The notes beneath the pieces were generated by a model that had not been told where the DNA came from, searched no databases, and saw nothing but the letters and a program-made list of their open reading frames with translations. The position numbers were made by a program, and so were the translations under genes. From Luidia sarsii (taxonomy: Eukaryota; Echinodermata; Asteroidea; Paxillosida; Luidiidae), in assembly GCA_949987565.1 (NCBI GenBank), contig OX465115.1:15623242-15687241 (forward strand): DNA of 64,000 bases. The letters are read 5' to 3'. Positions 34,615 to 46,238 of this stretch are shown in pieces (within the stretch, counting starts at the first letter, position 1; each line of letters opens with the position of its first letter).

Positions 34615-34908
34615 CTGCATAAGACCAACACAAACACAAACGCAACCATTAAACTCTCCAGTCAAACCACCTACCACTTCCAACCAGAATGGCTTGAAGG
34701 CATCTCTGAAATTTGCCTTTCAAAAATTCCTAATGTTGTTAACCTCATAAGCGACCATATCACTTTGAGTTTGACACTAACTTCCTTCCCAAAGAATCAG
34801 CTAGTTTTTGCCAGGGTGGGGCGCCAGCCAGAAGAATCACTCAACCATTAGCTGCCCGAACTCAACCTACGAAAACCAGATCGCGGTCAAGAAAATTGTG
34901 ACGCCTAC
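34615..34908 (-). other. Intron between acidic linker exon and SEA exon 1
   Basis: A 294-bp intron with a GTAGGC donor; nothing else recognised. Confidence 0.7.
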
Positions 34909-35140
34909 CGGTCGTTGGGACGGTCCCACTGCCCTCTGGTTCCTCGGTACCCGAGGCCTCGATGTCATTGAAGGTGTTGGCTTGGCGACGGTTCCTGAGA
35001 TTGTCCGACTCCTCGATGACCGTGGCCTTGGGCAGGGCCTCCGCCTCGTCCCCGTCAAAGAGGTTGCCAGCAGACTGCCTCTCGTCCGCCATCCTCTTCT
35101 TCTGCGTCTTGGCGTTGGTGAACGGCATGAACCCTTCATC
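34909..35140 (-). CDS. Acidic Ser-Gly linker exon before the SEA domain
   Basis: A 232-nt exon, 77 codons plus one base, starting in phase 0 after TGTCTCTTTCCCAG and ending ACCG/GTAGGC at 34909/34908. The peptide is hydrophilic and charged: KTQKKRMADER, FDGDEAEALPK, VIEESDNLRNRRQ, then DIEASGTEEPEGSGTVPTT. The two Ser-Gly pairs in acidic surroundings resemble glycosaminoglycan attachment sites, which in perlecan also lie just before the SEA domain; the canonical SGD triplets are absent. KKR and RNRRQ could be proprotein-convertase sites. No fold is predicted. It joins SEA exon 1 via G|CC (Ala). An upstream exon with a start codon is required and was not found. Confidence 0.75.
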
Positions 35141-36797
35141 CTGGGAAAGAGACACAATCCAAAGGAATTCAAATCAAAGAGTTTGGGGAATGAACTGGTA
35201 GGGTTTCGGTGAGGTAAATGAGTCCAATAAAAAGAAATGAATGGAATGAATCAAATAACAAAAATGGATAAAAAAAATTAAATGGTTGAACAACAAATTA
35301 GGAAGATCTGACTGAGATGAACCCTTTGTCTGTATTAAAAAAATTATAAAAAATGAAAAAAGAGGTTTGAGGATTTGCATGGATTGGTGGGTGATACAGA
35401 TTAGGAAAGTTTGAATGGCATATGTAATTTCAACAATCACAATTATATTACAAAATATTAAATTATTTAAAATTGTGTATCATATGGATGTCAACCTCAA
35501 TGGACTGGTCTCTTACAGTTACATTATTTTGTACAACCTATTGAAAGGAACAGGTCGGCCAAAATACAGAACTTAGCAACTCATCCAAGTAGTGGTTTCG
35601 CCAGTATTAAGGACCTTCTAAGAGAAGGCACATTTTTCCCAGTTCACAAGCTGCTGCCATGTTTCAAAACCAGCAAATGCTCCTTGTTACCCACACTCCC
35701 ATAAACACTAAACTCCTTCTCATTGCAACAGGTGCATAGCACATGGACCTCCTACTGGGGGGACATACGAGGGAGGTTAGTCAACATTCTATTATTGCAA
35801 TAACTATGAGGCTGGAGGGGGAAAAGGAGGGAAAAATCCAGCCAAACTGGCTGTACTTACAGTGTCATCAATGTCTAAGGAAAGAATGGCTTTGGGAGGT
35901 TTTCGGGACTGACTAACAAGTTGGGTTTTCAATTCTAAGAGCTCTGCTCACACCTCAATCACATGAGTGCTTTGCTTTCAGCGAGCTGTAATGAATCATG
36001 AATGGTCTAAAGCCATGTCCGCACTGGCCTTTTTGGGGGAAACTAACCGAGCAAATGAGTATCTTAACAATTTTATTAAGTTCAATGCGGACAGCCCAAG
36101 AAGTTGCCCTCCAAGGTAGCTTACCCATCTCAAATGGGTAATTTAACTGACTGACTTCTGCCCTATTGGGTATCTGAAAACGTGGGTGCATGATGTCGTA
36201 AATCAACTTCATTTTAAACTTATTTTACACAGCGTTGGGATTTTGAACAGCGCCACCAATAGGCAGGGATTGCAAAACAGCAGAATCACCACTAACGGGT
36301 ACAGAGAACTAAATGTTTGTGTATGTGCATCTGCTCACGTGCAAAACCTCTCTATCAATATGAGTATCACACGGAATGTAAAACATCAATCTACACACTG
36401 TATGTATTGCACACTCAAGTTTGTGGGCAAACGGGAAGTGAGAAAATCATTTCTCCAGAAGCAGGAAGTAGTTTATTCTTCCTGAAAACTGGCTGCAAGG
36501 CCGTTTTGTCAGGACCATTTGGGGATAACCTACTGACTCTTCTGGGTTTTTCATTCCTGCTAAAGGAAACTAGCTGGCATAAGTTGCAATCCTGTGAGAG
36601 ATTCTGGAAGATCAGAAGCAGGAACAACGTTGGTTGTCTTGTACTAAATGTTCCAAAATCTCACCCGTGTTCAAAAATTTATTGTCGCTATTTTTGAAAA
36701 ACCATTTGATTTTTTTTTTAGAATGAGACAAATAAGGTAAAACCTGTCTGAAAACTTTCGAGCAATTCAAAATGTTTGAAAAGCTGCAAAGAAAAGT

Positions 36798-36875
36798 TAG
36801 ACTGGACCTGAGACCTTTGGTTTGCTGCACGGGCGCTCTTACTGTCAGAGCTATCCAGCCTTACATGGTGGCCTT
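36798..36875 (-). repeat. tRNA-derived SINE-like copy
   Basis: Plus strand GGACCTGAGACCTTTGGTTT, GGGCGCTCTTACTGTCAGAG, CTATCCAGCCTTACATGGTG is the diverged reverse complement of the 34.2 kb copy. Confidence 0.55.
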
Positions 36876-38000
36876 GCCAAAAAAAACAACTACATGTATT
36901 GGTGAATAGTTTGCAACTCTCACAACAAAACAATGAGATAGCTCTGGAATTTCAGAGCCAGGTTTTGAAGACAGCCTGCTGTGTCCTCAACCAAACCCAT
37001 CCATCCCCAAACCCTCCCCAGGGTTGGGGGAGGGGGTGGGGTTCAATACTTCAATTTGATAAGACAGCTCCATATGGGAAAACTTAACCCACAAAAGGCC
37101 CCCTCTCACACACACCACTCATCACAAGTTAAATGTATGTACCCTTGAAAAGTCAGTGTTGATCAGTGGGACCAAGCACCTTCCTACATGGTCTGTGTAT
37201 TCTATTCCTTCCACTAGGAGGCACTTACAGTTCCAACAAGCAGCTCCAAAGTCCTTGAAATGGGACAAAGAAGGAAATTAGGCCCCCCCCCCTCTCAAAC
37301 TGACACAGAAAATTGCACCAAAGCAACTGGCATTGATACAACTGAAGGCACAAAAATTAAAATACACAGTTACAAATATTGGCATTACAAACCCGCAGTT
37401 TATTGCTGACAACGACATTACCTTTCCATTCATCAAAATCACCCTAGCCCATGATAAAAAAAAAAATTCAAAAGTTTTCCAGTAATCCAAATAGTCTTCA
37501 AAAGGTTCCAGAGACAACTGCTGAAAATTCAGACAAAAAGGATGATATCGAGTTTTTGCGTTCAATTTTTATTTTTTCTTCCTCAGCTTTTCTGCTTCGG
37601 TGACCCCACTGAAAAGATTTAAAAAGAAACACCACCAGAAGGGGTTGACCCAAGGATGCGTAATATCCCCGGTCCATTGAAAAAACATAGCCAGACACAA
37701 TGCCATTTCCGGATGTCAGTACAACAGGCCAGGCAGCATTGTGGGGACCATTGCTCCAAGTTGTTTCCTGAGCTTTGTGTTGTACGGCGGGAGTGATCGA
37801 TAAAATACATTAAATCTACAGTGTACAGTACACAGGTGTGGACACTAGACAGTGGTGGGACAACCTGTTGGGTTTTCTGGGGAGGAAGGGTTGGGGAAGG
37901 ACAAAGCTGACCAACTGGTTGGCTTGCAGAAAAGTGAAACAATTCTGGAGTATTGTTTTAATGTAATCTGGCATTTCTGAAAACAAATTGTAGAAGACTG

Positions 38001-38100
38001 ACATTTTGATCCTAGCAGGACCTTTCTCAGAGGCCTTTGAGAAAGGTCCTGCTAGGATCAAAATGTTAGGCCCTCTACATATTTGCATTTTGGTCAGTAA
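38001..38100. repeat. Palindromic pair of GGTCCTGCTAGGAT-family copies
   Basis: 38001-38066 is an exact inverted repeat: 29-bp arms (ACATTTTGATCCTAGCAGGA then CCTTTCTCA) around the 8-bp spacer GAGGCCTT. The right copy continues into the family tail. Confidence 0.9.
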
Positions 38101-38324
38101 GCAGCTTGAACAAATCTGTGTATTACTTTAATTTAAGTCTAATTTGTTTCTGGTGGGTTTTCTTAATTAATGAAGAGGTTAAACACAAGGACAGAGACTT
38201 CTGTTGTCGTTGTGAGGAAGTTTTCATTTAGTGTAAGTTCTTTGGATACAGAAATAAACCTTTTGAAATATCGCAGGCAAAGCCATAATTGGAGGATGAT
38301 AGCTCTACCACAAGAAATAATGTT

Positions 38325-38450
38325 CTAGCAGGACCTTTCTCAAAGGCTTTGAGAAAGGTCCTGCTAGGATCGAAAAGTCAGGCCCACTAAATTTTAAGAT
38401 TTGCATTTTGGTAATTTTAGTCAGTAAGCAGTTTGCAACACTTTTGTATA
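38325..38450. repeat. Palindromic pair of GGTCCTGCTAGGAT-family copies
   Basis: 38325-38367 is an exact inverted repeat: 20-bp arms (CTAGCAGGACCTTTCTCAAA) around GGC. The right copy continues GGATCGAAAAGTCAGGCCCA, then the tail to GTCAGTAAGCAGTTTGCAAC. Confidence 0.9.
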
Positions 38451-39148
38451 TCACTTTAAGAAATAATGTTGAGAGTTTGAGACTGCCAGTAAAATTGTTT
38501 CTTCCAAACTGGCCAGCTAGGCCAGTTGAGGATGGCCTTCCACTGGCCCTTAGACAATACTCTCATCTCCCTCAAACCTGATATGACCTCCCCACCTGCC
38601 ACCACCACTAAACTTGACACCGTGCAAGCAGGCAAAATAGATATTTCAATCATGGAGATTCAAATGTATTGTGTGTGTGTCACTGTAGTAGCTAGCGGTA
38701 CTATGGACGAGCCTATACTGGTACATTGTAACCCCAACACTTTCACATAAACAAACACAGTGCAGTTGTGGTTTTTAAGGCTCAATTGGTGCATGGATTC
38801 TCATAACAATCTCAATCAGTCAGGCATGATGAGAGGAATGTTTACTCTCAATTCTTAGACAGTTTGCCAGGTTTTTCATATATTGTGTCCAACAATAATC
38901 ATCAGGAAGAAAGTCTCCCTTCAAAACAAACAAACAAACAAAACGATTCTGCCCGAATCTGCAGCATACTCTTTGAGAAGCCACAATTTCCTGCCCTGGT
39001 CTTGTTTTGCAGAAATGTTTATCATTAAAAGTATAGCATGCCATAGGATATCGATAGAGACACTACTTTTTAAAGGAGACCATTTTTTTTAAGGTTTGAA
39101 AACTGGTTACTTACTTAAACGACTGAAATGCAAATCTGAAGAAAAAAA

Positions 39149-39400
39149 TTAGAGGGTTTGACACTACAATCCTAGCAGGACCTTTCTTAAAGAAAGAGGT
39201 AGTATCATAACATCAACCATTCCCTATCTTTTTTAGACTTTTGAGTATCATGCAGTGTATTTTTGACAGACAACCCCACCTTTGGTTCCTGTAAATGAAA
39301 TATATTGTGGACGAGAAAGACCTAGTGAATGGAAAAGGCCAATGATGTGCCTTTGAGAAAGGTCCTGCCACGATTGAAACATCAGGCCCTCCAAATTTTG
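39149..39400. repeat. Spaced inverted pair of GGTCCTGCTAGGAT-family copies
   Basis: Minus copy at 39149-39200 (AATCCTAGCAGGACCTTTCT) and plus copy at 39350-39400 (TTGAGAAAGGTCCTGCCACG), about 150 bp apart. Confidence 0.65.
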
Positions 39401-40564
39401 ACTTTGACCTAAAAATACCATCAGAGGAGTGAGAGGACTACTACACAGAATGGCCGAAAATTCAGTGCCCTGTAGTATAAGGACCATCATTCCCAGCAAC
39501 TCTCACCAAACATTCGTCACTCCCCAATGATATGTATTCTAGTGGAAATCCTGGACAATGCCAGTGCCAGTCCAGGTTTCTAGGGCAACCAGTGGCTGGA
39601 CTGGGACAGAAGAAAACATCCTTTCCCCTGAGCGTCTGTTGACACAGGAGAGGTGAAAAGTTCCCAGACCACTCTCAAAACATCCGAGGTGGGTTGCCCA
39701 CTTTCAGGCTGTTGATTTTACCCGGGCAACTGGAATATTTTCCTCCCCCACCCAGTGACGTTCAGTCTGTCCTGCTCCTGTATGCTCGCGATTGAATACT
39801 TCCTCAAGTTTCGGCCATTTTGACTTGACGCTGTTTCTCTGCTTAAAGAGAGGCTGACTCTCACTCTCTATCAACCCAGAAAAAAGTAGGTCACACCACA
39901 TTGCAGCTGCCTTCAAAAAAGACTAACTTGTGGGTGTTGTTTCTCTGATTATATTTCCATTTCTAGAATGTAATTCAATGGAACATGCAAATGGATTTGT
40001 GTGGGGACAGTGTACTTCCAACAGTCTCAAAACTTGAGATTTGCATTTTGGTAATGTTAGTCAGTAAGCAGTTTGCAACATCTTGGTATATTACTTCTAA
40101 CAGTGTACATCACCTGAAACTCCAAACTTAACACAATAATCAAATTGCAGTTTGCATCAGTGAGCCGTTTACAAGATTCTTTGGACACTTCTTTTACTTC
40201 TGAATTTCTTGACTTTCACGATGAACGACTTAATAGGAACTTTAACCAGAGATAGCTTGTTTTTCCCTTCCACAGTTTTTAGCCCGAAGCAGTCAGCCAG
40301 ACAGCCAGACAGCCAGACAAGCCTCATCAAACCAAGATGGTCCAACCATAACATTATCCGGCAACATGGAACCATTCCCAAAACAACGCATCCCAGTCAA
40401 CCTCAAAACGAGAAATAAGCACGTTTCTGTTTCAGTCCGATGACGTCAACCCCAGCTACACCTACACACTTTCACAACCTTGTCCCCAGGGCTTTCCAAG
40501 AGATGAAGAACCTTAAATGTTTTTGTTTTTCACTCGCTGCTTTTCAAACCTACCAGTAGTGCTG

Positions 40565-40660
40565 AGATTGTATCTGTTTTGTCCTTGTCACTGTGCCTTT
40601 GAGAAAGGTCCTGCTAGGATCGAAACATCAGGCCCACTAAATTTTTAGATTTAGTGCTGA
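40565..40660 (+). repeat. GGTCCTGCTAGGAT-family copy
   Basis: GTCCTTGTCACTGTGCCTTT, GAGAAAGGTCCTGCTAGGAT, CGAAACATCAGGCCCACTAA; truncated on the left relative to the long copies. Confidence 0.75.
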
Positions 40661-41394
40661 AAATGGTGACAATCTGACCTGTTGTTTTGCCGATTGACAG
40701 GGATTAAGCCAGCTCTCCCCCTACAATACTTCCTTCAAATGCTTTGTGGACAAACATATGGCTTTGGTTAGGATTTCTGTTTTAACACTGGGCCATGCTT
40801 GGGTCCTGCCCTAATCTCCATCCTGAGTGGAGAGGACTTTTGATCCATCTGAGAAACCCTGGATGTTTCTATCCGGAACATGTGTTACTCTCCTCCAAAA
40901 AAGAAAAGAAAATTGTTTGTCGATTCCACTCAAGATTTGTGACCAAAATTGTCGGAACTTGCTTCACGCTGGACAGAGCATTCAGAATAATAAGTAGACT
41001 GACTTTCAAGTTTTGATATACTCCCTTGGGAAATGGGAAGTAAGTACACTGTATGTAGTAATACAATAACAAGGCATCTAACACTATCTGCAATGTGTCT
41101 AGATAGATCTATTAGGTGACACAGACTTGGAATGGGTCTCAAAATTTGGATTTGCACTAGTCTACAATTTACTCGTCGAATTTCTTCCGGACATAAAACT
41201 TAAGGCTGGGGCATTTCCACAGATTGATCTTGGCAAAATAAACGTCTCCTTTCCTCTCTCTCACACTGACCGGTTCCTATTTGCAGTCAGAAACAAACGT
41301 GTAATCATGAAATGTTCGAGGGTGTAATGTTTTCTTTTCTAAATGCCACCTTTCATTAAAGATTCACAAATCTACTTCTCTACAAATTAAATTT

Positions 41395-41590
41395 TAAAAA
41401 CCTGACGCAAACTGTTCACTGACTAAAATGACCTGCAGTACATAAAACTCAAAAACTTAGAGGGCCTGATTTTTCGATCCTAGCAGGACCTTTCTCAAAT
41501 GCAGTGACCGAACTTCCAGGTCAGCCACTGCTGGCTAAGTTACAGGTCCTCCTAGTATCGAAATGTCATGCCCTCCAACTTTTCAGATTC
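41395..41590. repeat. Spaced inverted pair of GGTCCTGCTAGGAT-family copies
   Basis: Minus copy with tail at 41395-41500 (TCGATCCTAGCAGGACCTTT) and a diverged plus copy at 41545-41590 (CAGGTCCTCCTAGTATCGAA). Confidence 0.65.
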
Positions 41591-42323
41591 TCTACAAAGA
41601 TCTTTTCAGATTCTCTACAAAGCATCAACAAAGGATGGATCAGGTGGGTTTTTCTTTGTCTGTCTCGTTTGAACGCCAGCACTCATTAACAAACTTCCAG
41701 GTCAGTCGCTGCTGGGCAGGATGAAGCATTATGTCACTGATCAAATAGTTCCTCACAAGCGGCCACGTGTACCGCTCCCCCCCCCCCTCCCTCTCCTGCG
41801 ATTTTCTGTCTCCGGAAGTCAGGAAATCCTTTGAGGAAAGGGAGTAATTGGCCAGCAAACACACCGGGGAGAGACTCTCAACAAGGTGTTGGTCGGAACG
41901 AGAGAAAGAGGAGAGGTTGAGGATTGAAGAGGGGTGTGGGCAAGTCACGGAACCAATTGGGAAACTTCTCACATTCGGTGATGAACTTGCACCTGGTCTG
42001 CCTTTGACAAATGTTTCTCGGATGTCAAAGTCGCTTCGGCATTCTGTGTGAAGTGTAAGCCAGGCTTTCTCTTCTTCTTTTTTTGTCTGGGTCTGAGATG
42101 ACTGGCGTCACTGGCCGGCTAGCCACTATCCCTCTTGAGTCTTGACAAGATACAACAGGCGTTTGGGCCAATGATGTCACATTTTCTTCGAGTCGAGAAA
42201 GGTTTGCAGTGGCAATGCCTGCAAAAATTATCTTGGGGTAATTTTATAGAGCTCCTTAAACTTAGATTTCTGATTGGCATTGAACGTTCTTCCTGGGTTG
42301 TTCAGTTCACCATCCAAATTATC

Positions 42324-42358
42324 ATTTATAATGTCAAATCAAATTTGACATTATAAAT
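42324..42358. repeat. Exact 16-bp-arm palindrome
   Basis: ATTTATAATGTCAAAT and its reverse complement, separated by CAA. It does not belong to the other repeat families listed. Confidence 0.85.
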
Positions 42359-43284
42359 TATAAAAGGTAAGAGAAATTATGACCAAAGCATAAGCCTGGC
42401 ATGTAAGTCTTTATTTCCTAAATGGATTGTTGTACAAAATATCAAAATTGTCCCCCCCCCAAAAAAAAAAATTAACAAAAAAGAGTACAAGGGCTCAAGC
42501 TACCATGGCTAGCATGAGACCTGATGCGGTAAAAATGCGGCCATTAATATTGACTGGCAAAACTTATAAAGTGGGTTGAATTGTAACCTGCAGACAACGG
42601 GCCAATAGCCCAATACTGTAAAAAAAAAAATTAAGGGGAGAGGGAGAGGGTGGGGGAGGAGGAGGTATCAAGGGAGCCAGTGTAGCCCTCTCAACAGAGG
42701 GACATAATTGACTCTGAAAGGGGGCAGGTCATTCACTTGCCTCACCCTAAACCCTCTGTAGTCAAATAATCTGACTGGGCCACCTACATGCAGGCAAGGA
42801 GGAAGAGAGAGGACAGAAGCCGATCACTTCCAGCCACCATGTGGTGATTAGGTTATGTTATTATTGCATTATGAAAAATAGGGGATAGCCTGGCCGCCAT
42901 TCTTCCACTCTGCCGAGTGCTACTGGGGCAGTACAAATTGGGAAAGAGGATCTGACTGGGTGTGTAATGTGGTCACAGACTAAACATCAATACCAGGACC
43001 AGGAGAATCTGAGACTGTTGCCAAAGAAAGAGGGGGGAGGGGTGGGGTTGGACACATTGGGTGGGGTTTGATGGGTTGATTGGTTTTGGTTGGGGCTATG
43101 GATTGGGAGTACCCTAGTTGAGTTCCTCTGAGGCTGGGGCAACTGGAGGTCAATGCACTGTGGATTGGAGACAGAGCCCTCACTCAGCCTATCCTGGTCT
43201 GTTCCTGTATGACGCAATGCATCTGCATGCACTGAGCTTCTGACTTGTAAAACCCTTTTGCAAGATTTCTTGTCTCCTCAGCAA

Positions 43285-43375
43285 ATTGAGTTACTAGCTC
43301 TTTTCAGAACCATTCTTCTGGAAAGAGATGACTTTCAAGGTGGCACCAGCAGTCCTGCCACATCATTCATAGCGA
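43285..43375 (+). repeat. Single copy of the histone-stem-loop family
   Basis: GAGTTACTAGCTCTTTTCAG then AACCATTCTTCTGGAAAGAG. The stem is weakened (AGCTCT versus AGAACC), but the purine-rich downstream element is retained. Confidence 0.6.
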
Positions 43376-43547
43376 CCAAATGTCAATCAGTTTTGTGGAG
43401 GGGAGAAAAGCAGCAATGCCCCCTGGATGTATGTTTAACAGTCACCTGAGCTGAGCAAACACACACAGACATTTTCATCAACAAAGGAGACACCACCTGA
43501 CAGAGAGCATGTGCATGGGAGCACGTACGCCTGTACAGCAATAGTTC

Positions 43548-44540
43548 TTTTCACACTACCGAGCCAATCCCCGGTGAATAAATCCGAGGGGAAAATCCCG
43601 GGGATTTTTTACCCCACCAACACCCCCGCAACCATTCACAATGGACCCATTTGGTAACTCTTAAGCCGCGTCCGCACTGGACTTATTTTTTACCGAGCCC
43701 GTGGGTAACATTCCAATGGGTAAATCTTCCCGGCGTCCGCACTTGGACTTTCGACTCGGGTAAACTAACCGAGACGACGCAGTAAAACTAACCGACTGGC
43801 GCGTAAAAACGCAAGAGGGCGCTATGGTGGTGACCTTTCACCGGATGTAAATACCATAAAACTACGACACGTCGACCCTGCTCGAAAAGTAAACAACATT
43901 GTTGTATTGGGACCATGGCACGTCACGTGGTATTTAGGGCCTCTGGCAATGCGGGGCGCCGGATGTGGTTTTTTACCGAGTCGTTTACCGAGACGTCGTG
44001 TCCGGATTGGACTTTTCGGCTCGGTTAAACTGACCTGGTCAATTTAACCGGGCAGAAGTTGGTCGGTTAAACTACCCACTGGAGTCGGGTAAGTTACCTG
44101 GGAGGAAAACTTTCTGGCTGTCCGCACTGGACTTAAAATGGTCAATTTACCCATTTGCTCGGTTAGTTTACCCATTTTAAGTCCAGTGCGGACGCGGCTT
44201 AAGGGACACTCTATCCCGGGAATACGCACAGTCATTTCACACTGGCAATCAATCCCCGGGGTATGTGTAAACAGCCGGCGCTTTTCCAGAAGTTCCCAAA
44301 TGGACGTAAAAAGGTCAGATGTTAAAAACCTGCCGATGTTCACATTGCATTTCCCCGGGTAAAACGCTAAACCCCAGGGTTTTCTCCTTCAAGTTCTACC
44401 AAACTTCTGAGCAGAGGTAAATATTCCCAGGGGAAAAAGCTTTTCCACCAAAATTTCTTTGGTAGTGTGAACAGACAGACTGAATTCCCCGGGGGAATTT
44501 TAGCGAAATCCCCGGGGATTTCGTCTATTGTGAAAGCCCC
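43548..44540. mobile_element. Outer inverted-repeat element rich in CCCCGGGG
   Basis: Begins near CTTTTCACACTACCGAGCCA and ends near CGTCTATTGTGAAAGCCCC, with several internal TTCACAC and ATCCCCGGGGATT segments in both orientations. No coding capacity. It is split by the TTAA-flanked element at 43665-44198. Edges are approximate. Confidence 0.55.
43665..44198. mobile_element. Non-autonomous inverted-repeat transposon with TTAA target duplication
   Basis: 534 bp. The terminal inverted repeats match exactly over 21 bp, starting GCCGCGTCCGCACTGGAC. The element is flanked on both sides by TTAA (43661-43664 and 44199-44202). TTAA duplication is the hallmark of the piggyBac superfamily, though the ends do not start with the common CCC. 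The right end also holds a second inverted copy of the terminal repeat (about 44119-44192), forming a hairpin. No open frame for a transposase, so it would need one supplied in trans. Confidence 0.85.
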
Positions 44541-45232
44541 TATAGAGGAGGGAGGGGGGGGGGGGCTTTTGAGTCTCTCTCTCTCTACCCTGAATTTCTA
44601 GATCCAGAGAAGCTCTGCCATGCCTGCCCAGGACCCATGGAGCAGGGGCAAGATGAGGGCAATGACCTAGCATGCTGTCTGTCTGTCTGCCAGCCTCCAT
44701 GTCCACCCAGCCATCCTTTTTAGATACAAGGGAGTCGCCTGTTTATCTTGGTGTGATAATCAAAACACAATCACTTCCTGGTCAGATCCTTCCCTTTGCT
44801 TTCCTCAATTTCCCCTGTTTTTCCTTTTTTCTTTAAAACAAAGACAACTGATACCCATTCCTTGTCAGGACCAAAGGTTACTCAGAGGTCAGAGCTTGTT
44901 GGGATGGGGAATTACTGTACATGTATGTACATGTACAGGCCTCCTTTGTGCTGTGAAGATAGCGGTCTTGAGTCTCCACAGTGGGGATGCCACAGTGGGA
45001 ATGACAACTTCAATTTTGACATTGGTCAACCATGGACTATCAACCATGCACATGATGCTGTGACCTACATGTACACTACGTGACTACATTGTTGCGCAGT
45101 ACGGTATACCTAATGTCCGTGTGTGTCTGTGATTGGCACCATCTGGTTTTTTATTGTCAAACAAATCAAGGAAAACTGCCTGGGAACGTTTGCACCATTC
45201 TAAAACAATTGCAAAGTATTTAACTTTACCAG

Positions 45233-45385
45233 GACTTGAACCCAAGAGACCTCGGTTTTGCGCACTGGGGTGCTCTTTTCATCTCCTCAAGCTATCCAGC
45301 CCTTAGATGGTGGCCTTCCCAAATAGTCAACTAGTCTTTGGCACACCAGCGCTCTTACCATCTGAGCTATCCAGCCCTTAGATGG
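45233..45385 (-). repeat. tRNA-derived SINE-like copy plus partial second copy
   Basis: GGACTTGAACCCAAGAGACC (reverse B box), then TCAAGCTATCCAGCCCTTAG and ATGGTGGCCTTCCCAAATAG. The last ~60 bp is repeated at 45346-45400, suggesting a tandem duplication or two insertions. Confidence 0.65.
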
Positions 45386-46238
45386 TGGCCTTCCCAAATG
45401 CTTCTAGAGATCTCTAGGGATCACGCCCTTTCTGTCATTCAGATGCAAACAACCAATGCTGTAAACCTGGCCACAGCAGCTCGGGGATCACACAAAGTGG
45501 ATGCAGCTTTTTCAAATAGAGAGGTGATAGAGAGGTGGCATGCCAGCCAAAACAAAGGGACCGCGCAGTTCCATTCATTACAGGACTGTGTGGTTCAAGT
45601 CCTTGTGGTCTGTGATAGGCTGCAACGAATGCCAACGATGCCATCAGGTAAAATGATAAAAATGTGTCCATGCGTGAATAGTACACCATACCGGCGTCCT
45701 CATACACACCCCCTCCACACACAGCTGAACTCTTCCTGAACCCCTCCCCCTGCCTGCCCCCAACACCTGGGTGCGTCTTGCTCCATTCCTTCAAGTCTTG
45801 CCTCTGTCCAATTGGATGTGACGGGCGACACTTGGGGCCAACTGTCTTAAAGGTATAGCACGTTGGGTGTTAGGCAATTTAGGGACTCGCAGCTAGCAGC
45901 ACAAGGCCTCCTGCTTCGCTGGCGATGAATCTGTTTTACTGGATGCGGTGCACTGAAGTGAACAAGCTCTTGCGCTGTTATCCTCAATACAGGGCTTGTC
46001 CTGCGTATTAAACCATGGCGCAGCCCACCTCACACTTTTGATTGGCCACCCTTGGATATTTTGTCGACAATACTAGTATCATTTTCATCATAAATGGGCG
46101 TTGGTTATTGGGTTTTTACTTTATCAGTATTAACAGGCTATACAGCAGTGTCTTGGTGCCATAAATTGTCAGTGCATTCCAGTAGTTTCTGTATATCACA
46201 GGATGTGACATCTTTTCTCTACCGGTAGGGGTCGCTTT

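Larger units (their letters stand above)
35141..43550. other. No supported gene; dispersed repeats
   Basis: AT-rich sequence, probably the long 5' intron of the SEA gene or intergenic. It contains a relative of the 43.7 kb element at 35990-36170, a SINE-like copy at 36798-36875, palindromic GGTCCTGCTAGGAT-family pairs at 38.0 and 38.3 kb, further copies at 39.15, 39.35, 40.6, 41.4 and 41.55 kb, a 35-bp palindrome at 42324-42358 and one histone-stem-loop family copy at 43.3 kb. Confidence 0.6.

Noticed and set aside
36940..36960. Another histone-like stem-loop, GCTCTGGAATTTCAGAGC
   Set aside because: The loop is six bases and unlike TTTC, and no purine element follows.
45590..45680. Minus-strand frame resembling a signal peptide (MDTFLSFYLMASLAFVAA), a possible first exon for the SEA gene
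   Set aside because: Start context is weak, the only nearby donor (CCT/GTAATG) is poor, and 10 kb separates it from the next exon. Phase 0 would fit, so 5' RACE could revive it.
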